NCBI RefSeq assembly: GCF_027359925.1
Contig: NZ_CP114767.1
Location: 4,468,153-4,532,152 of the forward strand
Source: Hymenobacter canadensis
GTDB lineage: Bacteria > Bacteroidota > Bacteroidia > Cytophagales > Hymenobacteraceae
Direction: 5' to 3'
Length of the DNA stretch: 64,000 nucleotides
Part shown: in pieces, positions 1 to 8,142 of the stretch
How positions within the stretch are numbered: the first letter of the stretch is position 1
How the letters are laid out: every line of letters starts with the position of its first letter
Made by a program: the position numbers and the translations under genes
The notes under the pieces: generated by a model
Told to the model about the DNA's origin: nothing
What the model saw: the letters and a program-made list of their open reading frames with translations, nothing else
The model's database searches: none

Positions 1-2
1 GG

Positions 3-749
3 GTGTCGCCGCGCTGGGTGGATGTCATTACCATCTACATGCTGGTGGGCACCATTCTGGGCGCCCGGCTGGGCCACGTGCTGTTCTACGACCCCAGCTA
101 CTACCTCACCAGCGAGCATTTTCTGGAGATTTTCAAGATCTGGGAAGGCGGCCTGGCCAGCCACGGCGCCACGCTGGGCATCCTGCTGGCTACCTGGCTG
201 TTTGCCCGCAACAACAAGTTCGACTACCTCTGGGTACTCGACCGGATTGTGATTGTGGTGGCGCTGGGCGGCTGCATGATCCGCATCGGCAACCTGATGA
301 ACTCGGAAATCATCGGCCGCGTCACGGACGTGCCGTGGGCATTCAAGTTTGCGCGCTACAACGAAATCCACGGCGGCAACAGCAACATTCCGTTTGAGTT
401 GCGCCACCCCACCCAGATCTACGAGGCGCTGTTCTGCATCGTGCTGCTGGTGCTGCTGTACTTCATGTGGAACCGCACCAAGGAGCGCACGCCGCGCGGG
501 CAGCTGTTTGGCCTGTTTGTGGTGCTGCTGTTCTCGTTCCGGGTGCTGGTGGAGTTCCTAAAGGAAAACCAGGAAGCCTTTGAAGACCGGCTGCCACTGA
601 ACATGGGCCAGCTGCTGAGCTTGCCCCTGATTATAATGGGCCTGTGGGTGCTGCTGCGCGCCGGCAAAGACCCCAAGAACCCCTACGGCCACGCCCCGCG
701 CGACCTGGAAGCCGACGAAGCCCCCGACCAAAAGGCCGTCAAAGTATAG
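3..749 (+). CDS. lgt: Prolipoprotein diacylglyceryl transferase Lgt (5' end missing)
   Basis: Lgt moves a diacylglyceryl group from phosphatidylglycerol to the lipobox cysteine of prolipoproteins in the inner membrane, the first step of lipoprotein maturation. The visible 248 codons contain the family motifs GARLGH, GGLASHGA, the segment GCMIRIGNLMNSEIIG with the conserved Arg/Asn/Glu residues, and HPTQIYEA, plus several hydrophobic helices. The frame is open to the left edge, so the true start lies outside the window and the GTG at position 3 is only the first codon seen. The tail after the last helix is charged and Asp/Glu-rich. The many lipobox proteins nearby would be its substrates. Identification is firm. 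Confidence 0.95.
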   Translation: MSPRWVDVITIYMLVGTILGARLGHVLFYDPSYYLTSEHFLEIFKIWEGGLASHGATLGILLATWLFARNNKFDYLWVLDRIVIVVALGGCMIRIGNLMNSEIIGRVTDVPWAFKFARYNEIHGGNSNIPFELRHPTQIYEALFCIVLLVLLYFMWNRTKERTPRGQLFGLFVVLLFSFRVLVEFLKENQEAFEDRLPLNMGQLLSLPLIIMGLWVLLRAGKDPKNPYGHAPRDLEADEAPDQKAVKV

Positions 750-750
750 C

Positions 751-855
751 ATAGAAGTTAGTACCAAGAAGTGAGAGGTGAGCTTTTCGTTCTGCAACCC
801 ATTCGGGCAATCAGAACGAAAGGCTCACCTCTCACTTCTTGGTACTAACTTCTAT
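751..855. repeat. Long inverted repeat between convergent genes (family B)
   Basis: The 44-base arms at 751-794 and 812-855 are complementary at all but one position, with a 17-base loop. The repeat fills the gap between lgt (+) and the lipoprotein gene (-). It begins 2 bases after the lgt stop. The arm contains GAAGTGAGAGGTGAGC, similar in style to the repeat at 41887-41974. It could act as a bidirectional terminator, but its length suggests a dispersed repeat. Confidence 0.85.
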
Positions 856-861
856 AAGCTG

Positions 862-1797
862 CTACAGCTTGTAACGGTAGAGCGGGCCTTGCTCGGTGCT
901 GATAAGTAGCGTGCCGTTGTCGAGAAATAGAATGCCTTCGGTCTGGCCGGCGCCTTTCAGCGACACGGTTTTGGGAGTGGCTTTCAGGGCGCTGCTCAGG
1001 TCGGAGCCTTCCAGCAGGTACAGCTCTTCGCGGCCCAGCAGCGCCAGGTGGCGGCCGTCGGGGCTGAGGTCGGCGCCGGTTACCTCGCCGGCAATGCTGA
1101 GCTTGGTCAGCAGCTCGGCCACGTGCGAGCCGGGCTGGTCCGACACGCTGTAGACCTTGCTGGTAGTCTGGTTGGCGCGGTCTTTCGTGAACAGATAGAT
1201 TTTGCCAGCGCTCCAGAGCGAAGCCTCGCAGTCAAAGTTGCGCTCATCTTTGGCCGGTGGGAAGTCCTTTTGGTCGGGGTAGCGGAAGCGGATTTTGCCA
1301 ACGCTAGCGGGCTGGTCAGGATTGAAGCGGTAGATAGTCAGGTCTTGGCGGGAGTTGTTGTTGTTGCCGGCATCGGCCACGAATAGGGTCCCTTTGCCAT
1401 CCTCAGCCATACTTTCCCAATCGACATTGGTAACGGGCAACTCCCGCTCCCCCAGCTTCTCCCCCTTCTCATTGAACAGGTAGAGCGTGGGCGCGGTGCC
1501 GGCGTCGCCGTGGGTGTAGAACGTGCCGGGCCGGCCGCCGTGGGCTAGGCCCGAGCTTTCCGGAATGCCGCCCTGCAGCTCGCCCAGCGTCTCCAGATTA
1601 GCCAGCGGGGCGTTTTCGGCGTTACCCTTTTTGTCCTTCTTACCCTTTTTGCCTTTCTTCCCCGACTTCTGCTCATCCGCCCCATCCTCGGAGGCGTTGG
1701 CGGTAGTCAGGTCATTGGCGGTGTCGGATTGGGCCTGCGAGCAAGCGGTAGTGAGCAGGGTGGCCAGGCCAAGGGTCAGCAGGAATATTCTGGGCAT
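862..1797 (-). CDS. Putative beta-propeller-like lipoprotein, function unknown
   Basis: A 311-residue protein from the ATG at 1797. That start gives a clean lipoprotein signal (MPRIFLLTLGLATLLTTAC) with the lipobox cysteine near residue 19; an upstream in-frame start would put 20 unrelated residues before it. A Lys/Gly-rich linker (KKGKKGKKDKKG) follows at about 45-60. The remainder consists of repeating beta-type segments such as DWESMAEDGKGTLFVADAGNN and VTGADLSPDGRHLALLG, as in propeller proteins that read as strings of blades. It should be anchored in an outer or inner membrane leaflet facing the periplasm or surface. No catalytic motif is recognised. A phytase-like or SdiA-regulated-like propeller is possible but unproven. 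Confidence 0.75.
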   Translation of the reverse strand: MPRIFLLTLGLATLLTTACSQAQSDTANDLTTANASEDGADEQKSGKKGKKGKKDKKGNAENAPLANLETLGELQGGIPESSGLAHGGRPGTFYTHGDAGTAPTLYLFNEKGEKLGERELPVTNVDWESMAEDGKGTLFVADAGNNNNSRQDLTIYRFNPDQPASVGKIRFRYPDQKDFPPAKDERNFDCEASLWSAGKIYLFTKDRANQTTSKVYSVSDQPGSHVAELLTKLSIAGEVTGADLSPDGRHLALLGREELYLLEGSDLSSALKATPKTVSLKGAGQTEGILFLDNGTLLISTEQGPLYRYKL

Positions 1798-1900
1798 CAG
1801 AGAGCAGCGAAGATGAAAAAAGCTGCCCGACTCGTAGAGCCCGGGCAGCGCAAACACTACTTGTACGGAAAAAATCGGGCAGATGATGTGTCGCGCTACC

Positions 1901-2122
1901 TCACGGCACCGGGTCGTGGCCGTGGCCGCCCCAAGGGTGGCAGCGGGCTATGCGGCGTAGCGCCAGCCGCCCGCCCCGCCAGGGTCCGTGCTTTTCGATG
2001 GCCTGCACGGCGTAGGCCGAGCAGGTGGGCGTGTAGCGGCAGCTGGCCGGCGTGAGCGGCGAAATCAGGTGGCGGTACACCCAGAGCAAACCCAGCAGTA
2101 GCTGGCGGAAGACGGCAGACAT
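1901..2122 (-). CDS. yidD: Membrane protein insertion efficiency factor YidD
   Basis: A 73-residue protein starting at the ATG at 2122 (MSAVFRQLLLGLLWVYRHL). YidD assists YidC/Sec in membrane protein insertion and is found at the inner membrane. The sequence carries the family hallmarks: a short amphipathic/hydrophobic N-terminus, the segment LISPLTPASCRYTPTCSAY with the three conserved cysteines and SxY, then EKHGPWRGG and RIARCHPWGGHGHDPVP. Length is normal for the family. It is transcribed away from the S46 peptidase gene. It is not next to rnpA/yidC here, as it often is in other phyla. Confidence 0.95.
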   Translation of the reverse strand: MSAVFRQLLLGLLWVYRHLISPLTPASCRYTPTCSAYAVQAIEKHGPWRGGRLALRRIARCHPWGGHGHDPVP

Positions 2123-2259
2123 AGCGCAAAGAACCGTAAACCCCGTGGAATAAATCCCGGGCCCGGCGGGCGGCGCGTTGCAGCGCCTTTTTGTAAGTTT
2201 GAAGGCCGGTGCACCCGCCCGGCGTCTCATTCCTTCCTTTCCCCATTCCCCACAGTTTT

Positions 2260-4566
2260 ATGCGCACCAATCACTGGGCCAAGGCCCTGCTGCTGACGCT
2301 GCTGCTGCCCTTCACGGCCCGCGCCGATGAGGGCATGTGGCTGCCGCTCTTCGTGAAGCGGCTCAACCAGGCCGACATGCAGAAAAAAGGCCTCAAGCTC
2401 ACGGCCGAAGAAATCTACGACGTCAACAACGCCAGCCTCAAAGATGCCGTGGTGCAGCTCGGCGGCTTCTGCACCGGCGAGTTCGTCAGCAGCCAGGGCC
2501 TGCTGCTCACCAACCACCACTGCGGCTACGACGCCATCCAGACCCACAGCACGCCCCAAAACAACATCCTGCAGAACGGCTTCTTCGCCGCCACCAAAGC
2601 CGAAGAAAAGACCAACCCCGGCCTGTTCGTGGACATTCTGGTGCGCATGGAAGACGTGAGCGGCAAGGTGCTGGAAGGCCTCACGGCCGCCACGCCCGAG
2701 CAGGAGCGCATGGCCACCATCCAGAAGCGCCAGAAGGAAATGGCCGACGCGGCCAAGGAAAACGGCCAGTACGTAGCCTACGTGCGCGACATGTTCGGCG
2801 GCAACGAGTACTACCTGTTCGTGTACCAGCGCTTCGGCGACGTGCGCCTGGTGGGCGCCCCGCCGGAAGCCGTGGGCAAGTTCGGCGGCGACACCGACAA
2901 CTGGATGTGGCCCCGCCACACCGGCGACTTCTCGATGTTCCGCGTGTACGCCTCCAAAGACAACAAGCCTACTGCCGGCCCCAGCGCCGACAACGTGCCC
3001 TACGTGCCCAAGAAGCACCTGCCCGTAAGCCTGCAGGGCATCAGCGAAGGCGACTTCGCCATGGTATTCGGCTTCCCCGGCCGCACCCAGCGCTTCCTGC
3101 CCGCCGCCGGCCTGCAGATGACCCTGGACCAGAGCAACCCCGCCCGCATCAAGCTGCGCGACACGCGCCTCAAGCTGTGGAAGGAGGACATGGACGTGAA
3201 TCCCACGCTGCGTCTGCAGTACGCCTCCAAGTACGCCAACATCGCCAACTACTGGAAGTACTTCATCGGCCAGAATGAGGGCATGAACCGCCTGAAAACC
3301 GTGGACGCCAAGAAAGCCGAAGAAGCTGCCCTGGCCCAGTGGATCAGCCAGGACCCCGCCCGCCAGCAGCAGTACGGCGAGGCCCTCACCAGCATCAACC
3401 AGGCCTACGCCGGCCTGCGGGAGTACAACCTGAGCAGCCAGTACGTGAACGAAGCCGCTTTCGGCACCGAAATCATCACGCTGGCTTCGCGCATGATGCC
3501 GCTCTACATGACCCTGAAAACCACGCCCACCGACAAAGCCGCCCTCAGCAAAGCCACCGCCGACCTGCAGGAGCCCGTGGCCGAGTATTTCAAGGACTAC
3601 AGCGCCAGCACCGACAAAAAGGTGTTTGCCGCGCTGATGAGCCTCTACATGAAGGACGTGCCCGCCGCCCAGCTGCCCGACGTGTTCCAGACCGTGCAGA
3701 AGCAGTACGGTGGCTCGATGCAGAAGTACGCCGACTACGTGTTTGCCAACTCCTTCCTGACCTCGGAAGCCAAGGTGAAGGCCTTCCTGGCCGCGCCCAC
3801 GCTGGCCAAGCTGGAAGCCGACCCCGGGTTCAAGACCTTCAACTCGGTGTACCTGAACTACACCCAGAACATTCTGCCCAAGATGCAGGCCCTGCAAAGC
3901 GGCCTCACCCGCGCCAACCGCCTATACGTAGCCGCCCTGCGCGAGAAGAACAGCCAGAAGGTGTACTCGCCCGATGCCAACTCCACCATCCGGCTCAGCT
4001 ACGGCACCGTGCGCCCCTACAAAGGCCGCGACGCCGTGCGCTACGACTATAAAACCACGGCCCAGGGCATTCTGGAGAAGGAAGACGCCTCCAACCCCGA
4101 GTTTGTGGTGCCCCAGAAAGAGCTGGAGCTGCTGAAGCAGAAAGACTACGGCCGCTTCGCCGATAAGGACGGCAACCTGCCCGTGGCCTTCATCACCGAC
4201 AACGACATCACGGGCGGCAACTCCGGCTCGCCGGTTATCAATGGCCGCGGCGAGCTGATCGGGCTGGCCTTCGACGGCAACTGGGAAGCCATGACCGGCG
4301 ACCTGGCCTACGACCCCGAGCTGAAGCGCTGCATCAACGCCGACATCCGCTACGTGCTCTGGTGCATCGAGAAGCTCGGCAACGCCAAGCACATCGTCGA
4401 TGAAATGACCATCGTCAACAACGGCCCCAACCCCGGCGTGGGTGCCGCCACCGCCTCGGTGAATGGCATGAGCGACGTGGAGAAGATGAAAGTGAAAACC
4501 GACGACGGCCAGAAAACCAAAGTCAAGAAGAAGAAAGGCAAGGAAACCACTGCCGCCGGCATGTAA
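2260..4566 (+). CDS. S46 family dipeptidyl-peptidase, DPP7-type
   Basis: A 768-residue periplasmic serine peptidase that removes dipeptides from peptide N-termini. The ATG at 2260 gives a signal peptide (MRTNHWAKALLLTLLLPFTARA); upstream in-frame codons do not. The chymotrypsin-like half-domains are split by a helical insert, as in the family. The catalytic His lies in TNHHCG (residues 86-87) and the nucleophile Ser in GGNSGSP at residue 655. Residue 673 is Gly (AFDGNW). From family knowledge, Gly here goes with DPP7-like preference for hydrophobic P1 residues, while Arg673 marks Asp/Glu-specific DPP11. The C-terminus has a Lys-rich tail (KVKKKKGKE) after the catalytic domain. A terminator follows at 4659-4695. 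Confidence 0.95.
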   Translation: MRTNHWAKALLLTLLLPFTARADEGMWLPLFVKRLNQADMQKKGLKLTAEEIYDVNNASLKDAVVQLGGFCTGEFVSSQGLLLTNHHCGYDAIQTHSTPQNNILQNGFFAATKAEEKTNPGLFVDILVRMEDVSGKVLEGLTAATPEQERMATIQKRQKEMADAAKENGQYVAYVRDMFGGNEYYLFVYQRFGDVRLVGAPPEAVGKFGGDTDNWMWPRHTGDFSMFRVYASKDNKPTAGPSADNVPYVPKKHLPVSLQGISEGDFAMVFGFPGRTQRFLPAAGLQMTLDQSNPARIKLRDTRLKLWKEDMDVNPTLRLQYASKYANIANYWKYFIGQNEGMNRLKTVDAKKAEEAALAQWISQDPARQQQYGEALTSINQAYAGLREYNLSSQYVNEAAFGTEIITLASRMMPLYMTLKTTPTDKAALSKATADLQEPVAEYFKDYSASTDKKVFAALMSLYMKDVPAAQLPDVFQTVQKQYGGSMQKYADYVFANSFLTSEAKVKAFLAAPTLAKLEADPGFKTFNSVYLNYTQNILPKMQALQSGLTRANRLYVAALREKNSQKVYSPDANSTIRLSYGTVRPYKGRDAVRYDYKTTAQGILEKEDASNPEFVVPQKELELLKQKDYGRFADKDGNLPVAFITDNDITGGNSGSPVINGRGELIGLAFDGNWEAMTGDLAYDPELKRCINADIRYVLWCIEKLGNAKHIVDEMTIVNNGPNPGVGAATASVNGMSDVEKMKVKTDDGQKTKVKKKKGKETTAAGM

Positions 4567-4658
4567 GTCCGCCTACCGTTCCGAGTGAAGCGCGGAATCT
4601 GCGCAATCCCGCCATAGGGCTTGCTGCAGACTTCCCACGGTGGTCGGAATGATACCCA

Positions 4659-4695
4659 AAAACGCCCCGGTGCCAACACGGCACCGGGGCGTTTT
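4659..4695 (+). terminator. Rho-independent terminator after the S46 peptidase
   Basis: Perfect 16-base arms (AAAACGCCCCGGTGCC at 4659-4674 and its complement at 4680-4695) with a 5-base loop, ending in TTTT. The rest of 4567-4800 shows no gene. Confidence 0.85.
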
Positions 4696-4800
4696 CGCGT
4701 CTGGTGGGGCTGGATTTCTCACAGGAAATAAATATTGGCTGTGCGCTATGAATAGTTGTGGAGTTGCCGCCTTTCCGGTAATTTTCATCACTTGTAAAAG

Positions 4801-5670
4801 ATGGAAAAGCATTTTATGGCAAAACGCTACCCGATTCTGAGTGTCTTATTGCTAACCGGATTCATCAGCCACGCGCAGGGCAGCGGCCCCGGCGTGCGCG
4901 GGGCCCGCGCCGCCGCCCTCGGCCACGCCTCCGTCACTCTGAACGACGTGTGGGCCGTGGGTAACAACGCCGCCGGCCTCGGCCAGCTCAGCGCCCCCAC
5001 GGCGGCCGTGTACGCCGAAAACCGCTACCTGCTTAGTGCCCTCAATACTGTGGCGCTGGCGGTGGCCGCGCCGCTGGGCAAGGTGGAAAACGGGCTGGCC
5101 CGCCGCGGCGTGGTGGGCCTGGAGGTGCAGCGCTTCGGCGGCAAGCTCTACAACGAGCAGCGCATTGGGGCCGGCTACGGCTACCGCGGCGGCCTCGTCA
5201 GCATCGGGGCGCGGGTGGATCTGCTACAGCTCAGCATCGAGGGGCTGGGCAGCCGGCGGGCGGTGGCCGTGTCGTTGGGCGGGCAGGCCGAGCTGGTGCC
5301 CAAGCGGCTGGTGTTTGGGGCTTACCTCTACAACCTCAACCAGGCCAAGCTGGCCGAATACCAGCAGGAGCGGGTGCCCACGGTGCTCAAGGCCGGCATC
5401 TCGTACCGCCCCACGGCCAAGGTGATGCTCAACATTGAAACCGAAAAGGAAGTGGAGCAGTCGGCCGACTTCAAGGCCGGCGTTGAGTACCGCGTGATTG
5501 ACGCACTGGCGCTGCGGGCCGGCCTGCGCACGCTCACCGAGGAAACCACCGGCGGCCTGGGCTTTCGGGCCGGCGCGCTGCAAATCGACTACGCCGCCGC
5601 CTGGCACGCGGCCCTGGGCCTCAGCCAGCACCTGAGCATTGGGCTGAGCTTCAACGCCAAGCAGCCATGA
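4801..5670 (+). CDS. PorV/PorQ-like outer-membrane beta-barrel protein
   Basis: A 289-residue protein with an N-terminal signal (hydrophobic ILSVLLLTGFISHAQ) followed by GPGVRGARAAALGHASVTLNDVWAVGNNAAGL. That opening block (alanine-rich, with N-N-A-A-G-L) is typical of the PorV/PorQ family of FadL-related Bacteroidota barrels, some of which serve as T9SS shuttle proteins. The rest is alternating beta-strand sequence ending in a strand. A second ATG lies at 4816 and is the more usual signal-peptide start, so 5 residues at the N-terminus are uncertain. The stop overlaps the next ATG by 4 bases (ATGA), so the two are probably translated together. It is not clearly PorV itself. Confidence 0.75.
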   Translation: MEKHFMAKRYPILSVLLLTGFISHAQGSGPGVRGARAAALGHASVTLNDVWAVGNNAAGLGQLSAPTAAVYAENRYLLSALNTVALAVAAPLGKVENGLARRGVVGLEVQRFGGKLYNEQRIGAGYGYRGGLVSIGARVDLLQLSIEGLGSRRAVAVSLGGQAELVPKRLVFGAYLYNLNQAKLAEYQQERVPTVLKAGISYRPTAKVMLNIETEKEVEQSADFKAGVEYRVIDALALRAGLRTLTEETTGGLGFRAGALQIDYAAAWHAALGLSQHLSIGLSFNAKQP

Positions 5671-7922
5671 GGTCCGGTTGGAGCACTTTCGTATCACAGT
5701 CGGGAGAACTGTCGGGCGAGTGTAGCGCGAAGCCTTTGCTTCGCGTACCGCTAAACGATTCAGCAGCCTACGGTTCAACTACGCACGAAGCAAAAGCTTC
5801 GCGCTACCCGCAAAAACGGCGCTTCAAGGCTATCCTGACGGCCGTTCTGCTGGCAGCCGGTACGGCGCAGGCCCAGGAATACGTGCGCCCCACGCCCGAC
5901 CTCGACCGGCTGACGCAGGAGCTGTTTGCCGAAATCCAGAGCGACCAGGTGCCCTCCGAGGACCTCTACGAAACGCTGCTGCAGTACTACCAGACCCCAA
6001 TCAGCCTCAATACCGCCACCCGCGAAGATTTGCGGGGCCTGCTGCTGCTCTCCGAAAACCAGATCAGCCAGCTGCTCACGTACCGCCAGCAGCGCGGGCC
6101 GCTGCTGAGCCTCTACGAGCTGCAGGCCGTGCCCGGCTTCGACCTGCGCACCATCTATCGGGCCGCGCCCTTCGTGACGGTGCAGACCGCCGGCGGCACC
6201 AACGGCCTGCGCGGCCCGCTGTGGCAGCGCGTGTTTAAGGAAGACAACAACGCCCTGTTTTTGCGCTACGAGCGGGTGCTGCAAACCCGCACCGGCTACA
6301 CCGCCGCCCCGCTCGACAGCCTCGGCCGCGGCCCCACGCGCTACCTCGGCTCGCCCGACAAGCTGCTGCTACGCTACCGCGTCAGCCACGCCAAGGACTT
6401 CAGCCTGGGCGTCACGGCCGAAAAGGATGCCGGCGAGCAGCTCACCTGGAATCCCAACGGCCGCCAGTACGGCGCCGATTTTCTGTCGGCGCACTTTGTG
6501 GTGCAGGAGCGGGGCAAGCTGAAAACCCTGGCTGTTGGCGACTACCAGCTGCAGTTTGGGCAGGGGCTGCTGCTGTCGTCGGGGCTGCAGGTGGGCAAAG
6601 GTGCCGAAACCATCACCACGCTGCGGCGCAGCTCCATCGGGGTGCGGCCGTACTCCTCGATTCTGGAAAGCACGTTTTTCCGGGGCGCGGCCGCCACCGT
6701 GGAAGTGGCGCCCACGGTGCGGGCCACGGCCTTCGTGTCGCGGAAGCGGGTGGATGCCAACGTGCAGCTGGCGGCTGACTCATTGGCCGAGTTCGACGAG
6801 TTTTCGTCGGGGTTTCTGCTGACGGGCTTCCACCGCACGCCGTCGGAGCGGGCCAACCGCCAGACGTTGCGCGAAACCGTGGCCGGCGGCAACCTCAGCT
6901 ACACCAGCCGCAGCGGCCACCTCGCCGCCGGCCTCACCGCCGTCGATACCCACTTCGACAAAGCCATTCAGCGCCGCCCCGAGCTGTATAATCAATACGA
7001 GTTTCGCGGTACGCACAACCTGGCGCTGGGCGCGCACTACACCTACGTGCGCGGCAACGTGCTGGTGTTTGGCGAAACGGCCCGCAGCAGCAGCGGCGGC
7101 TGGGGTACCGTCAACGGGCTGCTGGCCAGCCTCGCACCCACCGTCGACGTGTCGGCGCTGGTGCGGCACTACACCCGCAACTTCCACACGCTCTACGGCA
7201 ACGCGCTCAGCGAAAACACGCGCAACATCAACGAAAGCGGCCTGTACCTGGGCCTGAAAGTGCGGCCAGTGGCCCGCTGGGAAGTATCGGCGTACTATGA
7301 CCAGTTCTGGTTTCCGTGGCTGAAATACGACGTGGGCGCCCCCTCGCGCGGCCACGACTGGCTGACCCGCGTGACGTACGCGCCCACCAAAACCAGCCTG
7401 CTCTACGCCCAGCTGCGCACCCGCCAGAAAGCCTACAACCCGTCCTCCGGCCAGCCCATCCCGCAACCCGAGCCCACTACCCGCCACAGCGTGCTGCTCT
7501 ACTACGACGCCAACCCCACCCCCACGCTGGGCCTTCGCACCCGCGTGCAGGGCAGCCGCTACCGCGCCACCGACGCCAGCCCCTGGCAGCGTGGCTACGT
7601 GCTGGCCCAAGATGCCTCGGTGGCCGTCGGCCGCCGCCTGCGCCTCACCGCCCGCTACGCCCTCTTCGATACCGACAGCTACGACACCCGCCAGTACGTG
7701 TTCGAGCAGGACGTGCTCTACGCGTTTTCGGTGCCGGCCCTTTCAGGGCAGGGCACGCGCGTCTACGGCATTGCCGAAATCAGCTGCACCCGCCAGCTCA
7801 CGCTCTGGCTGCGCCTGGCCGAAACCCACTACCGCCACCAAACCACCGTCGGCTCCGGCCTCGAAGAAATCCAGGGCCCCCGCCGCACTGAGTTCAAGGC
7901 CCAAGCGCGGTACCGGTTTTGA
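5667..7922 (+). CDS. Helix-hairpin-helix (ComEA-like) domain fused to an outer-membrane beta-barrel
   Basis: A 751-codon frame starting at an ATG that overlaps the previous stop (ATGA). Residues 1-48 are unusual: they are encoded largely by an inverted repeat at 5722-5807. A signal peptide follows (KAILTAVLLAAGTAQAQ, about residues 53-70). Residues 112-172 form a ComEA-type helix-hairpin-helix unit (SLNTATREDLRGLL, AVPGFD), a fold that usually binds DNA. From about 185 on, the protein reads as aromatic-ended amphipathic strands ending in YRF, as in outer-membrane barrels. No ATG lies between the repeat and the signal peptide, so either the long N-terminus is made or a non-ATG start is used. 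Role unknown; see findings. Confidence 0.8.
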   Translation: MRSGWSTFVSQSGELSGECSAKPLLRVPLNDSAAYGSTTHEAKASRYPQKRRFKAILTAVLLAAGTAQAQEYVRPTPDLDRLTQELFAEIQSDQVPSEDLYETLLQYYQTPISLNTATREDLRGLLLLSENQISQLLTYRQQRGPLLSLYELQAVPGFDLRTIYRAAPFVTVQTAGGTNGLRGPLWQRVFKEDNNALFLRYERVLQTRTGYTAAPLDSLGRGPTRYLGSPDKLLLRYRVSHAKDFSLGVTAEKDAGEQLTWNPNGRQYGADFLSAHFVVQERGKLKTLAVGDYQLQFGQGLLLSSGLQVGKGAETITTLRRSSIGVRPYSSILESTFFRGAAATVEVAPTVRATAFVSRKRVDANVQLAADSLAEFDEFSSGFLLTGFHRTPSERANRQTLRETVAGGNLSYTSRSGHLAAGLTAVDTHFDKAIQRRPELYNQYEFRGTHNLALGAHYTYVRGNVLVFGETARSSSGGWGTVNGLLASLAPTVDVSALVRHYTRNFHTLYGNALSENTRNINESGLYLGLKVRPVARWEVSAYYDQFWFPWLKYDVGAPSRGHDWLTRVTYAPTKTSLLYAQLRTRQKAYNPSSGQPIPQPEPTTRHSVLLYYDANPTPTLGLRTRVQGSRYRATDASPWQRGYVLAQDASVAVGRRLRLTARYALFDTDSYDTRQYVFEQDVLYAFSVPALSGQGTRVYGIAEISCTRQLTLWLRLAETHYRHQTTVGSGLEEIQGPRRTEFKAQARYRF
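5722..5807. repeat. Inverted repeat inside the 5' end of a coding region (family D)
   Basis: Arms at 5722-5747 and 5781-5807 share GTAGCGCGAAGC[CT]TTTGCTTCG in opposite orientation, about 22 of 26 positions pairing, with a 33-base loop. The whole repeat is translated in frame by the helix-hairpin-helix/barrel gene without a stop. Confidence 0.8.
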
Positions 7923-7943
7923 GGCTTGTACAATCTATTTAGA

Positions 7944-8039
7944 ACGTCATGCTGAGCTTGCCGAAGCATCTCTACCGCTTCGTTGTGCTGGTAATGATTA
8001 GCCAGAGGTAGAGATGCTTCGACAAGCTCAGCATGACGT
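7944..8039. repeat. Dispersed palindrome, family A
   Basis: Arms of about 36 bases (7944-7979 and 8004-8039) contain ACGTCATGCTGAGCTTG and GAAGCATCTCTAC in opposite orientation with few mismatches. It sits between the convergent barrel gene and reprolysin gene. The loop sequence and arm reappear, rearranged, at 58380-58456. Confidence 0.85.
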
Positions 8040-8083
8040 GCGCCAGGATTTCAGGTAGCGCAGACTGACCCGTTCCAACGCAT

Positions 8084-8121
8084 AAAAAAAGGCGGCCCCC
8101 GATTCGGGAGCCGCCTTTTTA
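8084..8121. terminator. Bidirectional terminator
   Basis: AAAAAGGCGGC at 8086-8096 pairs with GCCGCCTTTTT at 8110-8120 around a C/G-rich loop. A- and T-runs on both sides make it usable from either strand for the convergent genes. Confidence 0.8.
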
Positions 8122-8142
8122 GCTAGTGATACTCGGTGCCGA

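Noticed and set aside
751..855. CRISPR-like repeat
   Set aside because: Single inverted pairs without regularly spaced direct repeats; no cas gene in the window.
2227..3897. Long minus-strand open frame of 556 codons opposite the S46 peptidase
   Set aside because: Low-complexity His/Gly/Val/Leu-rich translation typical of antisense frames in GC-rich genes; the plus strand has a full motif set.
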